Of a DNA stretch of 33,238 nucleotides, positions 1 through 6,810 are shown piece after piece; within the stretch, counting starts at the first letter, position 1; each line of letters starts with the position of its first letter. The notes below the pieces were generated by a model, which was not told the origin of the DNA, did no database searches, and was given only the letters and a program-made list of their open reading frames with translations. The position numbers were made by a program, and so were the translations under genes. Source of the stretch: an uncultured Prevotella sp. (lineage in GTDB: Bacteria; Bacteroidota; Bacteroidia; Bacteroidales; Bacteroidaceae); NCBI GenBank assembly GCA_946186115.1, contig CAMHLV010000035.1, positions 1-33,238 on the forward strand, written 5' to 3'.

Positions 1-53
1 TTCCTATTTTATGTTAAATTATGCAGGTGCGCCATCACTTGCGAAACTTTAGT

Positions 54-190
54 CTATTCTATTTTTGCAATCTTATGCTGAATGTCTGAGAGTAAAGATT
101 TCAAGAAATCCTCATCCACATCATCTAGCAGATTGATAATCTTGCTTCGATACTGGTTCTTGTTCCATTTCTCCATTTCTAAAGCCGTTG
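54..190 (-). pseudogene. Out-of-frame C-terminal tail of the integrase
   Basis: In the frame one base behind the main integrase frame, the minus strand reads TTALEMEKWNKNQ and continues through a charged helical segment ending QHKIAKIE. Integrases of this group commonly carry such an extension after the catalytic tyrosine. The shift point can be placed at the AAA run at 191-193, where a one-base loss explains the break. It could be a real mutation in a decaying element, a sequencing error in a homopolymer, or, less likely, a programmed shift. Confidence 0.55.
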
Positions 191-1441
191 TTTCTGGGCG
201 GTCTCGATATAGGGTTTCATCGTATTGTAACTTTTGTGGCCAGTACACTTCATCACCGTCTCAGCTGGTATTTCCATAGCTAAAGAGCATGAAACGAATG
301 TGCGTCTAGCGTCATGGTTGGATATGATATCACAAAACTTATGGGATTCCTCCCTTCTATCCGTACCTATATAATATACCTCGGTAATGATACGATCAAT
401 ACCAGCAGCTTTAGCCGCGTCTTTAATGGCATCATTCAGTTTCTGTGAACTCTGAATGTCAAATACGTAACCATCCGTAGTTGCCATGTCTTTATACTTA
501 TTTAATATACGCTGTGCTTCTTCAATCAGTGGAATAGTTAAATGTTCTCCAGTCTTCTGGGCAAACATTTCGATGCGGTTATCTTGAATGTGTATGGTCT
601 TTAGTCGTTTTAGGTCAGAGACACGCAGAGAGGTAAAAGCCATAAAGCACCAGAAATCACGGGCGCGGCCAAGTCTACCGCTTCTGTCCTCTTCAAACTG
701 AAAATGGGCGAAATGCAGCAGCTCGTCATAATGCAGAAATGTAACAGTCTTAGGCAGCACCTTCAAGTTGGTTTCGAAGTTAAGCACAGTCGCAGGAACT
801 TGATATCCCTCTTTAGTGTTGAGCCATTTTAAGAATCCTTTAAGCATCGTCACCTGCTTATTGATAGTACGGTTCCGATACTCATTCTTAATATACCAGT
901 CTTTAAGCTTATACATGTGCTCGATGGTAATCTTGTCTGGCCGGATATGAGGGTTCGCTTTCGTAATGTGCTGAAAAGCCTGAGTGTACTTTTCCTTAGC
1001 CTGGTCGTCCCAGTTCTTTTCGCGGCCACACTCTTCCAGAAACCAATCAATCATTTCCTTGAAAGTCTTTTTCTTATGAACGACAGTAGGGGAGGTTGTC
1101 TGTTCGTCCACGCGACCGAGTGCATAGTTAACCATCGTTTTCAGTTCGTCGGTTGTTGGAATGGTGTTTCTAAGGGCGCACTTGTCAAAGATGCTCTGTA
1201 TTTCTTCACGATACTCAGCAATGGCCTCGTTAATTTCCAAGTATGTGAACTTCATATCACGCACATAGTGAGTAGTACCCTTTTTTGCTCTCAACAGATC
1301 CTGATCCCACTTCTCGGCCTCGGCCCATACGTTGGTAAAGAAGGATACCTCAGATTTGCTTTGGTTCCATCTGACTTTAATACCAACTTGTCCAGTGCTA
1401 CCCTTAATATATGGTCTAACTGAAAATTTTAACTGAATCAT
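179..1441 (-). CDS. Tyrosine recombinase (phage/ICE-type integrase), C-terminal tail frameshifted
   Basis: Site-specific tyrosine recombinase that would cut and rejoin DNA at attachment sites of an integrated element. The 420-aa frame has an N-terminal arm-binding-like region (about 1-110), a SAM-like core-binding region (about 120-220) and a catalytic domain. The visible catalytic set is Arg273 (in SLRVSDL), Lys296 (AQKTGEH), His376 and Arg379 (HDARR), His402 (GHKS) and the nucleophile Tyr411 (MKPYIE). The frame stops nine residues after Tyr411, but the other frame continues with a 45-aa helical tail down to position 54. One extra A in the AAA run at 191-193 would join them into a 462-aa protein. 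Its promoter faces it from 1510-1540, and it lies next to a tRNA-Ser-like 3' end, as expected for an element integrase. The family is clear. Activity without the tail is uncertain. Confidence 0.9.
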   Translation of the reverse strand: MIQLKFSVRPYIKGSTGQVGIKVRWNQSKSEVSFFTNVWAEAEKWDQDLLRAKKGTTHYVRDMKFTYLEINEAIAEYREEIQSIFDKCALRNTIPTTDELKTMVNYALGRVDEQTTSPTVVHKKKTFKEMIDWFLEECGREKNWDDQAKEKYTQAFQHITKANPHIRPDKITIEHMYKLKDWYIKNEYRNRTINKQVTMLKGFLKWLNTKEGYQVPATVLNFETNLKVLPKTVTFLHYDELLHFAHFQFEEDRSGRLGRARDFWCFMAFTSLRVSDLKRLKTIHIQDNRIEMFAQKTGEHLTIPLIEEAQRILNKYKDMATTDGYVFDIQSSQKLNDAIKDAAKAAGIDRIITEVYYIGTDRREESHKFCDIISNHDARRTFVSCSLAMEIPAETVMKCTGHKSYNTMKPYIETAQKQRL

Positions 1442-1472
1442 TTGCGTATCTCAATAATTATGCTTACCTTTG
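1441..1472 (+). promoter_or_regulatory. Opposing promoter facing away from the integrase
   Basis: TTTGC at 1441-1445, a 19-bp spacer and TACCTTTG at 1465-1472 form a consensus Bacteroidota promoter. It reads rightwards, towards the integrase promoter and the tRNA-like remnant. Its -7 box lies in the other arm of the inverted repeat, so the two promoters face each other. No open reading frame is evident downstream, so the product would be a short non-coding or antisense RNA. Confidence 0.45.
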
Positions 1473-1524
1473 TAACCGAAATTAGGAGGTTCCAACTAAA
1501 AACCGGAGGCGAAGGTAAGCATAA
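1458..1524. repeat. 13-bp perfect inverted repeat with a 41-bp spacer in front of the integrase
   Basis: TTATGCTTACCTT at 1458-1470 is repeated in exact reverse complement at 1512-1524. Each arm carries the -7 box of one of the two facing promoters. Possible roles are operator sites for a dimeric regulator, integrase or excisionase arm sites, or simply the consequence of two similar promoters. Confidence 0.7.
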
Positions 1525-1540
1525 AAAATGATATGTGCAA
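1510..1540 (-). promoter_or_regulatory. Promoter of the integrase
   Basis: On the minus strand, TTGC (complement at 1537-1540) is followed after exactly 19 bp by TACCTTCG (complement at 1510-1517). This is one mismatch from the Bacteroidota -7 consensus TAnnTTTG. It predicts a start near 1504 and a leader of about 60 nt before the integrase ATG. The -7 box lies in one arm of the 13-bp inverted repeat. Confidence 0.55.
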
Positions 1541-1644
1541 GAGGTTCCGCCGAAGGGATTGAAGAAGATGTAAATTGAAATAGATTGAGATGTGGAAGAG
1601 CTATAACTGCCTGAGATTAAGCGCTTTGGATTTTATTCTAAGTC

Positions 1645-1681
1645 GCGGGTTCTCATTCCGAATCTCCCTCTCTCTCCGCCA
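1645..1681 (+). other. tRNA-Ser-like 3' end, possible attachment-site scar
   Basis: TCTCTCCGCCA at 1671-1681 matches the acceptor-stem 3' strand, discriminator and CCA of a typical bacterial tRNA-Ser. It is preceded by GAATCTCCC, like a T-loop and T-stem 3' half, but the upstream half does not fold as a normal T-arm and no matching GGAGAGA 5' acceptor strand is visible. An isolated tRNA 3' end beside an integrase is the usual signature of a duplicated att site. A strongly decayed full tRNA gene is the alternative. Confidence 0.45.
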
Positions 1682-1693
1682 GGTAGCACAAAT

Positions 1694-1718
1694 GGGAACC
1701 TTACGGGTTCCCTTTTTT
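1694..1718 (+). terminator. Rho-independent terminator after the tRNA-like remnant
   Basis: GGGAACC (1694-1700) and GGTTCCC (1706-1712) form a perfect 7-bp stem with a 5-nt loop, followed directly by six T. There is no protein gene upstream on this strand, so it fits as the terminator of the tRNA gene whose 3' end precedes it. Confidence 0.75.
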
Positions 1719-1922
1719 CATACCTGATTACCCATGATTTACAAGATTTGTACCCGTCAAAAAAGTCTGGTTATTAACGTAAAAAACAAGACCAATTCTA
1801 ATTGAGTTGGCCATAATTTAACTGAAGTGAACCCAGAAAGTTGGACATTAGTCCCAACTCTTCTTGTGCGACTATGAGAGGACATGAAACTTTCCCTTTT
1901 TGGTGATAATATTTGGGAGAGA

Positions 1923-1954
1923 TTTTGCTATTTGAGATTTTTTTCATAACTTTG
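1923..1954 (+). promoter_or_regulatory. Promoter of the BaiN/RdsA-type flavoprotein gene
   Basis: TTTTGC (1923-1928), an 18-bp spacer and TAACTTTG (1947-1954) match the Bacteroidota promoter pattern. The -7 box ends only 6 nt before the ATG at 1961, so the transcript should be leaderless or almost so. Confidence 0.6.
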
Positions 1955-1960
1955 GCGGCG

Positions 1961-3145
1961 ATGAAGAAAACGGCAATAGTAGGCGGAGGCGCTGCAGGAT
2001 TCTTCCTGGCGGTCAGTCTGAAGGAGATGATGCCCGAGATGGATGTCACCATCTTTGAGCGCAGCCAGCGCGTGCTGGCAAAGGTAGAGGTGTCGGGCGG
2101 AGGCCGATGCAATTGCACCAACTCGTTTGAAGACGTGCGCGACCTCTCGGCCGTATATCCCCGCGGACACAGGCTGATGAAGCGCCTGTTCAACGTGTTC
2201 GACCATCAGGATGCCTATCGCTGGTTTGAGAGCCACGGAGTGCCGCTGGTGGTTCAGGCCGACCAGTGCGTGTTTCCTAAGGCCCAAGACTCGCACGCCA
2301 TAATAGATTGCTTCCTCTCGCTGGCCCACCAATATAATATAAAGATATGTAGGCACCAGAAGATCGACTCGCTGGAAGCACTAAGTGGCTACGATGCCGT
2401 GGCCGTCACTACAGGAGGCTCGCCGAAGGGTGAGGGACTGAGATGGCTGGCCGCCATGGGACACGAGGTGGAGCCACCGGTGCCGTCGCTGTTTTCGTTT
2501 GCTATCGACGACAGCCGACTGCACGAGTTGATGGGGCTCGTGGTGGAAGATGCCAAAGTGCAGATTCCGGGTACAAAACTACGTGCCGGGGGCCCTCTGC
2601 TAATTACCCACTGGGGCATGAGCGGGCCTGCCATACTGCGGTTGTCGAGTTATGCAGCCAGGTTGCTGGCCGACAACGACTACCGGCTGCCGATGGCTGT
2701 CAACTGGCTCTCGATGAATGATGCCGAAGTGCTGGAGACACTCTACGAAGCGCTCATCAGCCTGCCTATGAAGCAGGTGGCGACAGTGTCACCCTTCGGA
2801 CTGCCCCAGCGACTCTGGGCTTATCTGGCCGAGAAGGCATTAGAGGGTAGGGGCATGCTGCGCTGGAGCGAACTGGGCAGGAAAGATATCAACCGGCTTG
2901 TAAACACGCTATGCAACGACACGTGCCAGATAGCTGGCCGTGCTGCCTTCAAGGACGAGTTTGTAACCTGTGGAGGCATATCGCTGAAGGCCGTCAATCC
3001 CTCTACGCTCGAAAGCCGCCATGTGCCTCGGCTGTATTTTGCCGGCGAGGTGCTCGACATCGACGGAGTCACTGGTGGTTTCAACTTCCAGGCAGCCTGG
3101 ACTACGGCATATACTGTGGCCTGCAGTATTGTGCATGCCGTCTGA
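1961..3145 (+). CDS. NAD(P)/FAD-dependent oxidoreductase, BaiN/RdsA (HI0933/YhiN) family
   Basis: A 394-aa flavoprotein. The N-terminus has a dinucleotide-binding fold (AIVGGGAAGFF, GxGxxG type, residues 4-14), followed by the family signature SGGGRCNCTNS near residue 45. The C-terminus has the second FAD-contact block GEVLDIDGVTGGFNFQAAW. Some family members reduce bile-acid intermediates or other substrates, but most are uncharacterised, so the substrate here is unknown. I chose the ATG at 1961 because the glycine motif follows at once and the promoter -7 box (1947-1954) excludes the upstream in-frame ATG at 1913. Length fits the family (about 390-410 aa). It appears to be a single-gene unit, with a new promoter before the following operon. 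Confidence 0.88.
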   Translation: MKKTAIVGGGAAGFFLAVSLKEMMPEMDVTIFERSQRVLAKVEVSGGGRCNCTNSFEDVRDLSAVYPRGHRLMKRLFNVFDHQDAYRWFESHGVPLVVQADQCVFPKAQDSHAIIDCFLSLAHQYNIKICRHQKIDSLEALSGYDAVAVTTGGSPKGEGLRWLAAMGHEVEPPVPSLFSFAIDDSRLHELMGLVVEDAKVQIPGTKLRAGGPLLITHWGMSGPAILRLSSYAARLLADNDYRLPMAVNWLSMNDAEVLETLYEALISLPMKQVATVSPFGLPQRLWAYLAEKALEGRGMLRWSELGRKDINRLVNTLCNDTCQIAGRAAFKDEFVTCGGISLKAVNPSTLESRHVPRLYFAGEVLDIDGVTGGFNFQAAWTTAYTVACSIVHAV

Positions 3146-3179
3146 ATAAATATCCGAACTTATAAAAATTCCCCAAATA

Positions 3180-3212
3180 TTTTGGTTATTTATCCACTAA
3201 TTCGTAACTTTG
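3180..3212 (+). promoter_or_regulatory. Promoter of the 2-oxoacid:ferredoxin oxidoreductase operon
   Basis: TTTTGG (3180-3185), a 19-bp spacer and TAACTTTG (3205-3212) give a consensus promoter, with a predicted start near 3219 and a leader of about 33 nt before the ATG at 3252. Confidence 0.65.
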
Positions 3213-3251
3213 CAGCCCGAATTCAGGATTTAATGCATTAAACAAGATATT

Positions 3252-3482
3252 ATGGCTAAAATGAAAGGTGCCATTGTGGTAGATACCGAGAGGTGCAAGG
3301 GATGTCAGTTGTGTATCATCGCTTGTCCCCAGAATGTAATTGCCCTGGCCAACAAAGTGAATCTGCACGGCTACCCCTATGTGGAGGCTGCCAATGAGGA
3401 AGCCTGCGTGGGCTGTGCCTCGTGCGGCATTGTCTGTCCCGATGGATGTATCACCGTGTATCGTAAAAGAATGGAGGAGTAA
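3252..3482 (+). CDS. korD: 2-oxoacid:ferredoxin oxidoreductase, delta (dicluster ferredoxin) subunit
   Basis: A 76-aa small subunit carrying two [4Fe-4S] clusters. The cysteines are C15, C18, C21, C25 (CKGCQLCIIACP) and C52, C55, C58, C62 (CVGCASCGIVCP), each in the Cx2Cx2Cx3CP pattern. In this enzyme family it passes electrons between the thiamine-diphosphate site in the large subunits and free ferredoxin. It is the first gene of the operon. The next gene begins 3 nt after its stop through the junction TAAGCTATG. Length and spacing match the detached delta subunit of four-subunit enzymes (KorD or VorC-type). Which 2-oxoacid is used cannot be read from this subunit. Confidence 0.88.
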   Translation: MAKMKGAIVVDTERCKGCQLCIIACPQNVIALANKVNLHGYPYVEAANEEACVGCASCGIVCPDGCITVYRKRMEE

Positions 3483-3485
3483 GCT

Positions 3486-4568
3486 ATGGCAGAAGAGAAA
3501 GAAGTTGTATTGATGAAAGGCAATGAGGCTATTGCTCATGCTGCTATTCGTTGCGGATGCGACGGCTATTTCGGCTATCCTATTACTCCGCAGAGTGAAG
3601 TCATCGAGACGCTGGCTGAGCTGAAGCCTTGGGAGACCACCGGTATGCAGGTGGTGCAGGCCGAGAGCGAGCTGGCAAGTATCTATATGGTCTATGGTGC
3701 TGCCGGTGCCGGCAAGCGAGCCATGACCTCATCATCGTCGCCCGGTATCGCGCTGATGCAGGAAGGCATCACTTATATGGCTGGTGCCGAGGTGCCCGGC
3801 GTGTTTGTCAACGTGCAGCGCGGAGGTCCCGGACTGGGAACCATCCAGCCCTCACAGGGCGACTATTTCCAGGCTACCCGCGGTGGTGGTAACGGCGACT
3901 ACAACGTCATCGTGCTGGCTCCTAACTCAGTGCAGGAGATGGCCGACTTTGTTGACTTGGCATTCGAGTTGGCTTTCAAGTATCGCAACCCTGCCATGAT
4001 ACTCTCCGACGGTGTCATTGGTCAGATGATGGAGAAGGTGGTGCTGCCGCCTTTCAAGCCCCGCCGCACCGACGAGGAAGTCATCAAGCAGTGCCCGTGG
4101 GCATCTACCGGAAAGCCTAAGAACCGTGAGCGCGTGGTCATCACGTCGCTGGAACTGAAACCGGAAGCCATGGAAGCCCGCAACCTGGCCCTGCAGGAGA
4201 AATACCGCAAGATTCAGGACAACGAGGTCCGCTATGAGCAGCAGCAGATGGATGATGCCGACTATGCCATCGTGGCTTTCGGCAGCGCAGCCCGTCTGTC
4301 GGAGAAGGCTATCGAGGTAGCCCGCGAAGAAGGCCTGAAAGTAGGATTATTCCGTCCTATCACTCTCTGGCCATTCCCCACCAAGGAGATTGCCGAACTG
4401 GCCAAGACCAAGAAAGGCATACTGGTAGTAGAAATCAATGCGGGGCAGATGGTCCAGGATGTACGTCTCGCCGTCAACGGTGCAATACCCGTAGAGCAGT
4501 TCGGACGTCTGGGAGGTATCGTTCCCGAGCCTGAAGAAATTGTAAATGCACTTAAAAAGGTCATGTAA
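3486..4568 (+). CDS. vorB: 2-oxoacid:ferredoxin oxidoreductase, alpha subunit (VorB/KorA type)
   Basis: A 360-aa large subunit that oxidatively decarboxylates a 2-oxoacid to an acyl-CoA with ferredoxin as acceptor, or works in reverse. The N-terminus shows the family block MKGNEAIAHAAIRCGCDGYF followed by GYPITPQSEV. The middle has EGITYMAGAEVPGVFVNVQR, and the C-terminal half has the transketolase-C-like region ending at GRLGGIVPEPEEI. Closely related enzymes are annotated as 3-methyl-2-oxobutanoate (branched-chain) or 2-oxoglutarate oxidoreductases. I cannot separate these by eye. The order delta-alpha-beta-gamma with 3-nt gaps supports one complex. Both junctions of this gene use the same TAAGCTATG string. 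Confidence 0.9.
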   Translation: MAEEKEVVLMKGNEAIAHAAIRCGCDGYFGYPITPQSEVIETLAELKPWETTGMQVVQAESELASIYMVYGAAGAGKRAMTSSSSPGIALMQEGITYMAGAEVPGVFVNVQRGGPGLGTIQPSQGDYFQATRGGGNGDYNVIVLAPNSVQEMADFVDLAFELAFKYRNPAMILSDGVIGQMMEKVVLPPFKPRRTDEEVIKQCPWASTGKPKNRERVVITSLELKPEAMEARNLALQEKYRKIQDNEVRYEQQQMDDADYAIVAFGSAARLSEKAIEVAREEGLKVGLFRPITLWPFPTKEIAELAKTKKGILVVEINAGQMVQDVRLAVNGAIPVEQFGRLGGIVPEPEEIVNALKKVM

Positions 4569-4571
4569 GCT

Positions 4572-5342
4572 ATGGATAGAAATCAGATAATTTCACCCGA
4601 GAATATCGTCTGCAAGAAGCCGACGCTCATGAACGACAATAATATGCACTATTGTCCGGGCTGCAGCCACGGTGTGGTGCATAAGCTCATTGCCGAGGTC
4701 ATCGAGGAAATGGGCATGGAGGACAAGGCTGTAGGAGTAAGCCCAGTAGGCTGCGCCGTGTTTGCCTACAACTATATCGACATCGACTGGCAGGAGGCTG
4801 CCCACGGACGTGCTCCCGCACTGGCTACGGGTATCAAGCGCTGCTGGCCCGACCGACTGGTGTTCACCTACCAAGGCGACGGCGACCTGGCTTGTATAGG
4901 TACCTGCGAGACCATTCACGCGCTCAACCGCGGCGAGAACATCGTCATCGTCTTCGTCAACAATGCCATCTACGGTATGACGGGCGGACAGATGGCTCCT
5001 ACCACCCTCATCGGACAGAAGACATCTACGTGTCCCTACGGGCGTGACCCCGAGATTCACGGCTATCCGCTGAAGATTGCCGACATTGCTGCTCAGCTGG
5101 AGGGCACTTGCTACGTAACACGCCAGTCGGTAGAGAGCGTGGCAAGCATCAACAAGGCCAAGAAGGCTCTGAAGAAGGCTTTCCAGGCATCGATGGACGG
5201 CAAGGGCAGTTCGCTCGTTGAGTTTGTCTCAACCTGCAACAGCGGATGGAAACTCTCTCCTGCTAAGGCTAACGAGTGGATGAAGGAGAATATGTTCCCC
5301 TTCTATCCCAAAGGAGACCTGAAAGATACAACGAGTCTTTAA
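4572..5342 (+). CDS. korB: 2-oxoacid:ferredoxin oxidoreductase, beta (thiamine diphosphate) subunit
   Basis: A 256-aa thiamine-diphosphate-binding subunit. The sequence has YCPGCSHG near residue 27 (a cluster or cofactor-region motif common in this subunit), the cofactor motif GDGDLACIG, and downstream NNAIYGMTGGQMAPTT, which together form the GDG-x(n)-NN signature with the Mg/ThDP loop. It partners the alpha subunit directly upstream (3-nt gap). The usual NNxNYGMTGGQ has Ala-Ile in place of the middle positions, still within family variation. The gap to the gamma gene is longer (69 nt). Confidence 0.9.
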   Translation: MDRNQIISPENIVCKKPTLMNDNNMHYCPGCSHGVVHKLIAEVIEEMGMEDKAVGVSPVGCAVFAYNYIDIDWQEAAHGRAPALATGIKRCWPDRLVFTYQGDGDLACIGTCETIHALNRGENIVIVFVNNAIYGMTGGQMAPTTLIGQKTSTCPYGRDPEIHGYPLKIADIAAQLEGTCYVTRQSVESVASINKAKKALKKAFQASMDGKGSSLVEFVSTCNSGWKLSPAKANEWMKENMFPFYPKGDLKDTTSL

Positions 5343-5411
5343 TTGACAATTGAAAATTCTTACACCTAAAGGTAAAAGCGAGCTAAGCTCGTGGGAAAAA
5401 TAGAAATTAAG

Positions 5412-5954
5412 ATGAAGAAAGAAATAATTATTTCAGGTTTCGGAGGTCAGGGCGTACTCTCGATGGGTAAGATACTGGCATACTCGGGACTGATGGAAGA
5501 TAAAGAGGTGACATGGATGCCTGCCTACGGTCCTGAGCAGCGCGGCGGTACGGCCAACGTGACGGTGATTGTCAGCGATGAGCGTATCTCGTCGCCAATC
5601 CTCAGTAAGTACGATATTGCCATCGTGCTCAACCAGCCTTCGCTGGAGAAGTTTGAACCGAAAATCAAGCCCGGCGGAATACTTATCTACGACGGCTTCG
5701 GCATCATCAATCCGCCGACACGTAAGGACATCACCATCTACCGCATCAATGCAATGGACAAGGCTGCAGAGATGAAGAACGGCAAGGTGTTTAACATGAT
5801 TGTGCTGGGCGGACTGCTGAAGGTGGCTCCCGTGGTAAGTACCAACGGCGTGGAGAAAGCCCTCAAGAAGACTCTGCCCGAGCGCCATCACGACCTCATC
5901 CCGCTCAACATGCAGGCTGTGGAAGAGGGTGGCAAGATAATCGAGAAACTCTAA
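5412..5954 (+). CDS. korC: 2-oxoacid:ferredoxin oxidoreductase, gamma subunit
   Basis: A 180-aa gamma subunit. It begins KKEIIISGFGGQGVLSMGK, the glycine-rich start typical of this domain, followed by the conserved AYGPEQRGGTANVTV. I chose the ATG at 5412. An in-frame GTG at 5391 would add seven residues before the motif and is less likely. The 69-bp gap before it contains a small hairpin (CGAGC TAA GCTCG at about 5379-5391) that might adjust expression relative to the upstream genes. It is the last gene of the operon and converges on cobS. Confidence 0.88.
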   Translation: MKKEIIISGFGGQGVLSMGKILAYSGLMEDKEVTWMPAYGPEQRGGTANVTVIVSDERISSPILSKYDIAIVLNQPSLEKFEPKIKPGGILIYDGFGIINPPTRKDITIYRINAMDKAAEMKNGKVFNMIVLGGLLKVAPVVSTNGVEKALKKTLPERHHDLIPLNMQAVEEGGKIIEKL

Positions 5955-6015
5955 TAGAATGTTATTCAGGCAATGGGGGCTCCTGCGGCTCGTTGACGGG
6001 CTGGTCTCCCGTTGC

Positions 6016-6810
6016 TCACACAGACAGATAGTAGCTGGCAACCATCATGGTTGCCAGTTCTGTTATCAGGCATAGTGCTCCGCAGCAGTCGCCGGTATAT
6101 CCGCGAAGCCTGCGCCAGATGAGCAGATACATGAAATACATGATGATAGCCGGAACGAAGACGAGCAGCTGCCAGTTGACGCTTGCATGGAGGAAATAGA
6201 GGAATACGCCCATCGGCAGCAGTCCTTGTATGGCGAGGCTGATGCCTGCCACAGGGCTGAAACGGCGATATATGGTTTTGTTTTTGGCTGTCTCCTCGGT
6301 GCGTGCGTAGGGCATCATCAGAATCAGTTGCGCTGACAGCATCTTGGCATAGGGGTCGGCCACCAGTATTGTCATTACGGCTAAGAGGGGCTTCATGCTG
6401 AGGAGCGTGAAAAACAGCAGCATGAAGTAAATGATGAGCCCTAAAACGCCATAGGTGCCAATGTGTGAGTCTTTCATGATGTCGAGAATGCGCTGGCGGT
6501 CGGAACCACCTCCGCCGAAACCATCGATGAAGTCGGCCAAGCCGTCTTCGTGTAACGCCCCAGTGACTAACAGACGGGTGGCGATGGCCAGCAGGATTGC
6601 TATCTCGTAAGGGAATACCATGCTACCCAGATAAAGTACTGCCGCCATAAAGGAGCCTGTCAGCCAGCCCACGAGAGGCCAGTGCTCAACCACGGTCTTG
6701 TAGGCATTCTTGTCGGGCTCGTGTAACCGCCAGAAGGGCAGGCGGGTGAAGAATATGAATGCTGCCCAGATGCGGTCGTACCATTTGGATGTTTCGATAG
6801 ATATCTGCAT
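6016..6810 (-). CDS. cobS: Adenosylcobinamide-GDP ribazoletransferase (cobalamin synthase)
   Basis: A 264-aa polytopic membrane enzyme joining adenosylcobinamide-GDP and alpha-ribazole to give adenosylcobalamin (or its phosphate). Family features are FFTRLPFW near residue 20, the acidic metal-binding block EDGLADFIDGFGGG, and DSHIGTYGVLG, with several hydrophobic helices after it. The ATG at 6810 overlaps the cobT stop by one base (TGATG), which suggests translational coupling. A longer in-frame start inside cobT is rejected because the family sequence begins near WYDRIWAAF. It is the last gene of the cobUTS unit. Confidence 0.92.
   Translation of the reverse strand: MQISIETSKWYDRIWAAFIFFTRLPFWRLHEPDKNAYKTVVEHWPLVGWLTGSFMAAVLYLGSMVFPYEIAILLAIATRLLVTGALHEDGLADFIDGFGGGGSDRQRILDIMKDSHIGTYGVLGLIIYFMLLFFTLLSMKPLLAVMTILVADPYAKMLSAQLILMMPYARTEETAKNKTIYRRFSPVAGISLAIQGLLPMGVFLYFLHASVNWQLLVFVPAIIMYFMYLLIWRRLRGYTGDCCGALCLITELATMMVASYYLSV

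Larger units (their letters stand above)
1442..1960. other. Intergenic stretch between integrase and flavoprotein gene
   Basis: This 519-bp stretch holds, in order, the facing promoters and inverted repeat, a segment without recognisable features (about 1545-1640), the tRNA-Ser-like 3' end, its terminator, an AT-rich segment where I see nothing (1720-1920), and the promoter of the next gene. No credible coding frame was seen. Confidence 0.6.

Noticed and set aside
1458..1524. Invertible promoter switch flanked by inverted repeats
   Set aside because: The segment between the arms is only 41 bp and both -33 boxes lie outside the arms, so inversion would not turn a promoter around.
5955..6015. 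Terminator between korC and cobS
   Set aside because: Only a short ACGGG/CCCGT pairing without a T run was seen, too weak to call.
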